Of a stretch of 64,000 bases of DNA, positions 59,839 through 64,000 are shown piece by piece. The stretch spans positions 195,487-259,486 of the forward strand of contig JAEYOP010000071.1 of assembly GCA_023411575.1 (NCBI GenBank). Reading direction: 5' to 3'. The stretch is from Bacillota bacterium (GTDB taxonomy: Bacteria > Bacillota > Clostridia > Acetivibrionales > DTU013). The number at the start of each line of letters is the position of its first letter. The stretch's first letter is position 1. The position numbers were made by a program, and so were the translations under genes. Below the pieces are notes generated by a model. That model had not been told where the DNA came from, ran no database searches, and saw only the letters and a program-made list of their open reading frames with translations.

Positions 59839-61665
59839 TTATATCCTCAAATCCACCTTGGCCCGGCTGGCCTCCGCCATTTTCGAAAGAACCTGCTCCA
59901 GCTTGGTCGGCGGCGTGGCCGAATCGATCAGGGCATACCGGGTGTCCACAAGCTTGTAGCCCGAATCGGAAAGGCCGGAATACAGGTAGTTGATGTTCTC
60001 CTTGATAAAGTCGTTTATTTCCTGCTTTTCGGTCCGGAAATTCACGGTGACGTTTTTCCCCTTCACATCGATCAGGCTCTCAAACCGGCCCAGGTGATCC
60101 GTATCCAGGGAGATGAACAGGACTGAATTGTTCGGATCGATTTTTTTCTTTCCCGGCTCGCGCTTCATCACAAACAGCTCTGCCGTGGTATTCCGCCCGG
60201 CCAGGTTGACGGGAATCTGATAATAATACACATTGCTGCTGTTCAGTTGGCTCATCAGCCTCATGCTGTCGTCGATCTGCCCGGTGGCGGCGGCAATGCT
60301 TTCTCCGCCGGAAAGCCCGGCCAGACCGGAATGCTGGATTGCGTTTTTCACCAGATCCAGCCTTTCGCCCAGCTCCTTATGGGATTTGCCCAGTTCCAGC
60401 CCTTCTGCGGACTTGTCCGTGTCCAGCCGGACAAAAACGTCCTTGATGGCATCTTTTATGGAGGAGAAGGAATCGGCGGAGGCGCCTGCTTTGCCGAAAT
60501 TCCCGGAATTGCCGGGCTCCTCCGCATCGGCGGCTAACTGCCGTATTATGCCGCTTTGGGCCGCAAGCTCTTTGTCTGCTGATGCTGCCGCCTGGGCGGA
60601 CGCATTGGAAGCATTGTTTGAAACGGCGGCTTGCTGCCGCGATGCAGTCTGGGGGCTGTTTTCCGCATTAAGGGCGTCGTTTTCATAGAGATCCGGTGTT
60701 TGAGCCGAAGCTGCAGTTGCATTTTGTGCGGAATTGGAGGCCGCGGTATTTTGCGCAGCGGTTGACGCTGCTGTTGCGCTTTGTGCGGTTGCAGCTGCTT
60801 TTCCCTCTGCATTTCCTGAAGCTTTCAGCAGACCGGCCATGGTTTCGCCGCTATTCTCCCTGCTTGCTGCATCGGCCTGGAGATTTAGCTGGGAAGCCGT
60901 TCCCTGTGATTGCTGTTGCAACCGTTGCTGCTGCGTTTGCGTTCCGTCGTCGGCTGCTTGTGTTACGCCGCCTTGAGCAGTCATACCCGTCCCCGCAGGC
61001 GATTTTTCCGCCGCTGCGGACATGGCAGCCTCCAGGAATCCGTTCCCTGTGCTATTGGACGGGATGGCCTTCCCGGAAGCTTTCAAAATATTCTCCAGTG
61101 CGGATTGAAGGTCGTCCAGCTGATTTCCCAGCTTCAGGCCGCCATCCAGCAGCCTGGACAGCAGTTCCAGCTTCGCCGGGTCCGGTTGAATCCCTTTGGA
61201 AGCGAGGAATACCGCCTTTTCCGCGCTCAAGCCGCCAGCTTCCTTCAGCATGGCGGAAGCGGCGTGAAATTGCTCGGAGGTTGGCTTAATACCGGCTTTG
61301 AGAAATTCCGAAGCCAATTCGGTATTTAAAGTGTCGGGTTTGAGATTCAGCGCGGACAGCAGATTCTTTAAAAGCTCCTGCTTTATGGGAGAATTTTGCA
61401 TGGAATCCTTTACGGTTTCAAGAAAAAGAGTCCCTTCCGATTTGGAGGCAACGGCCAGGGTCAGCGTTTGTCCCACCTGCGCCTGCAGTCCTTCTCCGAT
61501 CGCGGCTTTCAGGACGGACCCGTCAAACAGCCGCAACAAGGCTTCGCCGGACGAAATTTCCAGCACCTTCGCCTTGACCACATCGCCGGGTTCCAATCTG
61601 CCCATAAGATCGGCGACATTTGCCCGGATCGCGGCCTGTAAGTTGGACAGACCTTCTACGCGCAT
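59839..61665 (-). CDS. FliK-like protein with Ala/Gln/Ser-rich linker (YlqG type)
   Basis: The 608-residue protein has an N-terminal region with an S1/OB-like strand pattern (LEPGDVVKAKVLEISSGEALLRL). A helical region follows to about 220. A long low-complexity Ala/Gln/Ser/Asn linker spans about 225-370. The C-terminal domain resembles FliK hook-length control (VYYYQIPVNLAGRNTTAELFVMKRE, SVLFISLDTDHLGRFESLIDVKG, VNFRTEKQEINDFIKENI). Position between rnhB and ylqH matches ylqG of Bacillus subtilis. Its role outside the flagellum is unknown. Confidence 0.8.
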   Translation of the reverse strand: MRVEGLSNLQAAIRANVADLMGRLEPGDVVKAKVLEISSGEALLRLFDGSVLKAAIGEGLQAQVGQTLTLAVASKSEGTLFLETVKDSMQNSPIKQELLKNLLSALNLKPDTLNTELASEFLKAGIKPTSEQFHAASAMLKEAGGLSAEKAVFLASKGIQPDPAKLELLSRLLDGGLKLGNQLDDLQSALENILKASGKAIPSNSTGNGFLEAAMSAAAEKSPAGTGMTAQGGVTQAADDGTQTQQQRLQQQSQGTASQLNLQADAASRENSGETMAGLLKASGNAEGKAAATAQSATAASTAAQNTAASNSAQNATAASAQTPDLYENDALNAENSPQTASRQQAAVSNNASNASAQAAASADKELAAQSGIIRQLAADAEEPGNSGNFGKAGASADSFSSIKDAIKDVFVRLDTDKSAEGLELGKSHKELGERLDLVKNAIQHSGLAGLSGGESIAAATGQIDDSMRLMSQLNSSNVYYYQIPVNLAGRNTTAELFVMKREPGKKKIDPNNSVLFISLDTDHLGRFESLIDVKGKNVTVNFRTEKQEINDFIKENINYLYSGLSDSGYKLVDTRYALIDSATPPTKLEQVLSKMAEASRAKVDLRI

Positions 61666-61735
61666 GGATAAGCCCCTTTCTCCAAAATGCGGCCGGCAGT
61701 CCCGGGAACAAACCGCCCGGCTGCGCCAGCCGGCC

Positions 61736-62392
61736 TCAGGTATCGATAAAGTGTTTTGTGAAGCTTATTCTATGTATCGGACAAATACCGTATTTTTTTA
61801 TAGCGTTTATGTGGTCCAGGGTACCGTAGCCCTTGTGCTGTTTGAAACCATATTGGGGATAAAGGCCGTCCATCTGGTCGATCAGGCGGTCCCTGGTCAC
61901 CTTTGCGATAATGGAGGCGGCGGCGATTGATACGCTCAGGGCATCCCCCTTGATAATCGGAATCTGCCCGATATCGACCCCTTCAAGCCGGACCGCGTCG
62001 ATCAGCAGCAGATCGGGCCTCGGCTTTATCTGCTCGATGGCTTCTTTCATTGCCAGCTTGGTTGCGTTCAGAATATTGATTCTATCAATGCAGTTCTCAT
62101 CCACGATTCCGGTGCCGATGGAAACGGCCTTTTCGACAATCTCCTCATAGAGCCTGTCCCTTTTGGCGGGGCTCAGCTTTTTCGAATCGTTCAACCCTTC
62201 GATCAGGCACCCTTCGGGCAATATTACGCAGGAAGCCACCACGGGCCCGGCCAGCGGTCCCCTGCCTGCTTCGTCAATTCCGGCCACAAGCCGGAAGCCC
62301 TTTTCATAGGCTTCCTTCTCATATCGGCTCATCTCCAGCAGACGTTCCCTCTCCTTGTGCTGTGCCAGAAGCTTCTTTTCTTCCTTGTTCAT
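61736..62392 (-). CDS. rnhB: Ribonuclease HII RnhB
   Basis: RnhB cuts RNA in RNA-DNA hybrids, including single ribonucleotides. The protein of about 218 residues has the catalytic AGIDEAGRGPLAGPV, LNDSKKLSPAKRD, LLIDAV and IIAKVTRDRLI motifs. The N-terminal extension (MNKEEKKLLAQHKERERLLEMSRYEKEAY) is typical of clostridial RnhB, so ATG 62392 is chosen. This makes it overlap rbgA by 74 nt; a shorter alternative at 62332 would overlap by 14 nt but drop conserved residues. Confidence 0.92.
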   Translation of the reverse strand: MNKEEKKLLAQHKERERLLEMSRYEKEAYEKGFRLVAGIDEAGRGPLAGPVVASCVILPEGCLIEGLNDSKKLSPAKRDRLYEEIVEKAVSIGTGIVDENCIDRINILNATKLAMKEAIEQIKPRPDLLLIDAVRLEGVDIGQIPIIKGDALSVSIAAASIIAKVTRDRLIDQMDGLYPQYGFKQHKGYGTLDHINAIKKYGICPIHRISFTKHFIDT

Positions 62393-63260
62393 GTTTTTTG
62401 TCCCCCTCACCCCACACCGGTTTTTCAAGCGATATCCTGCCGGTTTTCCCGCCGCGGAACTCATCCAGCAGAATAATGGAAATCCTCCTGATGTCGATCT
62501 CTCCGCCGGAGATCATGCAGCCCCTGTTCTTTCCGGCCATCTCCAGGAGCTCGTGGCCCGTCTTCCCCTTCACGTCGTTCAATTTGTACCGTTGCGCAAA
62601 AGAAGCCGGATAGTGCTCTGTAAGCTTCTCCGCAAGGGCTGCGGCGATTTCAACCACATCCATGATGTCATCCTTGATCGCTCCGGTGAAAGCCAGATTC
62701 AGCGCTGTGGCCCGGTCCTCGAATTTCGGCCAGAGAATTCCCGGCGTATCCAGCAGCTCGATCTCGGGATTCAGCCGAATCCACTGCTTTCCCCTGGTGA
62801 CGCCCGGCTTGTCGCCGGTCACGGCAACGGCTTTCCCGGCGATTTTATTGATAAAGGTGGACTTCCCCACATTCGGGATACCGACGATCATGGTCCGAAT
62901 AGGCCGGAACAGCCTGCCCTTCGCCCGGTCCCTCTCGATCCTTTCCTTCATCATGGCTTTCAGGGCCTCTTTCAGCGGATTCAGCCCCGTTCCCCGGATG
63001 GAATCCGCAAAAAGAACGGAAGCGCCCCGGCTCCGGAACCATTTCTCCCATTCCTTCGAAACGGCGGGATCGGCCAGGTCCGATTTGTTCAGGACCACCA
63101 GCCTGGGTTTATTCTGAAGGATCGAGTCGATTTCCGGATTTTTGCTGCTGACGGGTATCCTGGCGTCCAGAAGCTCCACCACAACGTCCACAAGCTTCAG
63201 ATTCTCGGCCAGCAGGCGTCTTGTTTTGGCCATATGGCCGGGAAACCACTGTATGTTCAT
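62319..63260 (-). CDS. rbgA: Ribosome biogenesis GTPase RbgA (YlqF)
   Basis: RbgA is a circularly permuted GTPase needed for late assembly of the 50S subunit. The 313-residue protein starts MNIQWFPGHMAKTRR. It has the permuted order G4 NKSDLAD, G1 GIPNVGKST, G2/G3 TRGKQWI and LDTPGI, then the RbgA C-terminal RNA-binding region. The last 30 residues form a charged extension whose DNA also encodes the start of RnhB. It follows rplS by about 127 nt on the same strand. Confidence 0.95.
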   Translation of the reverse strand: MNIQWFPGHMAKTRRLLAENLKLVDVVVELLDARIPVSSKNPEIDSILQNKPRLVVLNKSDLADPAVSKEWEKWFRSRGASVLFADSIRGTGLNPLKEALKAMMKERIERDRAKGRLFRPIRTMIVGIPNVGKSTFINKIAGKAVAVTGDKPGVTRGKQWIRLNPEIELLDTPGILWPKFEDRATALNLAFTGAIKDDIMDVVEIAAALAEKLTEHYPASFAQRYKLNDVKGKTGHELLEMAGKNRGCMISGGEIDIRRISIILLDEFRGGKTGRISLEKPVWGEGDKKHEQGRKEASGTAQGEGTSAGDEPI

Positions 63261-63351
63261 AAAATTTATTCCTTTTCCATTCTTTCCAATGCGCCGACCG
63301 GCACAATATATTCTTCTATTCTATCATACATTCTGTAAAAAAATACAACAT

Positions 63352-63374
63352 AAAAGGGACTCGAGGTCCCCTTT
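63352..63374 (-). terminator. Intrinsic terminator after rplS
   Basis: On the minus strand, AAAGGGGAC and GTCCCTTTT flank CTCGA, and the right arm supplies the T-run. It separates rplS from rbgA, at least partly. Confidence 0.75.
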
Positions 63375-63387
63375 ATTGTGAAACAGC

Positions 63388-63738
63388 TTATTTGTTTTCG
63401 AGTTTTTCCTTGATCTTGGAAGCCTTGCCTACCCTGTCTCTCAGGAAGTAGAGCTTTGCCCTTCTGATCTTTCCTTTGCGGACCACTTCTACATGGTCGA
63501 TCTTGGGAGAGTGAACCGGAAGGATTCTCTCTACGCCAACGCCGTAGGATACTCTTCTGACGGTAAAAGTCTCTTTGAGACCTGCGCCCTTCTTTGCAAT
63601 GACAGTTCCTTCAAATATCTGAATTCTCTCTCTGTTGCCTTCCTTGACCTTCAGGTGCACTTTTACGTAATCGCCTATGCTCAGGACCGGTAAATCCGTC
63701 CTTATCTGTTCCTGCTCCAATGCTTTAATGATATCCAT
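63388..63738 (-). CDS. rplS: Large-subunit ribosomal protein L19
   Basis: L19 sits at the 30S-50S interface. The 116-residue protein matches the family: PVLSIGDYVKVHLKVKEGNRERIQIFEGTVIA, FTVRRVSYGVGVERILPVHSPKIDHVEVVRKGKIRRAKLYFLRDR. The ATG follows GGGAGGAGG. It has its own promoter and a leader of about 75 nt, and is followed by a terminator before rbgA, so L19 can be expressed at much higher levels than its neighbours. Confidence 0.98.
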   Translation of the reverse strand: MDIIKALEQEQIRTDLPVLSIGDYVKVHLKVKEGNRERIQIFEGTVIAKKGAGLKETFTVRRVSYGVGVERILPVHSPKIDHVEVVRKGKIRRAKLYFLRDRVGKASKIKEKLENK

Positions 63739-63850
63739 TGTTGTTTCCTCCTCCCTTGCCTAGACGTTCATAAACGGCTTAATGCACATCAGCGGACCGT
63801 CCGTATTACACACGACAAAGATTATACCACAGCACATTCCTATTTGTAAA
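63739..63850 (-). promoter_or_regulatory. rplS promoter and probable L19 leader
   Basis: On the minus strand, TTTACA (63850-63845) and TATAAT (63826-63821) are separated by 18 nt. The leader contains ACGGTCCGCTGATG and CCGTTTATGAACGTC, which can pair partly and resemble the Firmicutes L19 leader, a ribosomal-protein autoregulatory RNA. The promoter is well supported; the leader identity is less certain. Confidence 0.5.
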
Positions 63851-63986
63851 TATCTATTGTGCACATTTTGTCCAGGCTTAAATGAAAAAGTAAATTCCAC
63901 ATTTGGGTTGAGAAGTAGAATTTAGTATTGCATGAAATTCCTGTACAATAAGGTTGGTTTCCTGCCTGCATTGGAAAGGAGTTATC

Positions 63987-64000
63987 ATGTCGAAAGAAAT
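63987..64000 (+). CDS. Start of an unidentified gene running off the right edge
   Basis: An ATG at 63987 follows GGAAAGGAG by 6 nt and opens MSKE before the window ends. Nothing can be said about the product. It diverges from rplS across about 250 bp, in which no further gene was seen. Confidence 0.5.

Overview
The window is about 64 kb of chromosome from a low-G+C-lineage Gram-positive bacterium (Firmicutes), most likely class Clostridia near the Ruminiclostridium/Acetivibrio group. This rests on gene content and order: mutS-mutL-miaA-hfq-lexA, a LysM SOS division inhibitor beside lexA, a nifZ-thiI pair, a VanW protein, SLH-domain and LCP cell-wall proteins, an iscR-iscS-iscU-mnmA cluster, and an rplS-rbgA-rnhB-ylqG-ylqH-yraN run arranged as in Bacillus. 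By eye the coding DNA is near 50% G+C and ribosome binding sites are strong AGGAGG types. No phage, insertion sequence, CRISPR array, rRNA or tRNA gene was seen.

Layout. 1-5.9 kb: mismatch repair (mutS 3' end, mutL), miaA, hfq, then lexA and yneA diverging from a shared region with three SOS boxes. 5.9-9.5 kb (minus): a TPR membrane protein and a secreted SLH-GH18 protein, with an 11-bp-phased repeat array upstream. 9.7-15.3 kb: sulfur transfer to tRNA (cysteine desulfurase, ThiI), VanW, DUF2225 and an AIR-synthase/HypE-like protein. 15.3-16.9 kb: promoter, tandem glycine riboswitch, terminator and glyA. 17-20.3 kb (minus): tetR-ABC ATPase-permease exporter operon.

20.4-36.6 kb is the most unusual part. 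A secreted LVIVD-repeat/polysaccharide deacetylase and a secreted beta-helix protein precede a 1719-residue kinase that joins a Ser/Thr kinase, an AAA ATPase, TPRs, a GAF domain and a NarL-type histidine kinase. Its response regulator overlaps it by 4 nt. A second, paralogous beta-helix protein follows, then an HtrA protease and a secreted copper-amine-oxidase-N protein. This looks like a cell-surface sensing or remodelling locus built around a dual-chemistry kinase.

36.6-45.4 kb: rarA, a small membrane protein, a LarA-family protein, the isc/mnmA iron-sulfur and thiolation operon, a PHP phosphatase and an M18 aminopeptidase. 45.5-54.6 kb (mostly minus): DedA, LCP, a tyrosine recombinase preceded by a 28-bp 11-6-11 inverted repeat, an esterase, YbaK, a NYN-LOTUS protein, a nitroreductase, an SDR, a compact promoter-to-terminator small transcription unit with a 10-codon reading frame, a GT4 phosphotransferase and a GntR regulator. 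54.8-58 kb: purB and a type Ic aspartate aminotransferase. 58-63.9 kb (minus): M19 dipeptidase, yraN, ylqH, a FliK-like protein, rnhB, rbgA and rplS. The first codons of another plus-strand gene lie at the right edge.

Two genes (22223 and 53873) have good N-terminal hydrophobic segments and ribosome binding sites but only ATT or ATC where a start codon should be. This is either non-AUG initiation or sequence error.
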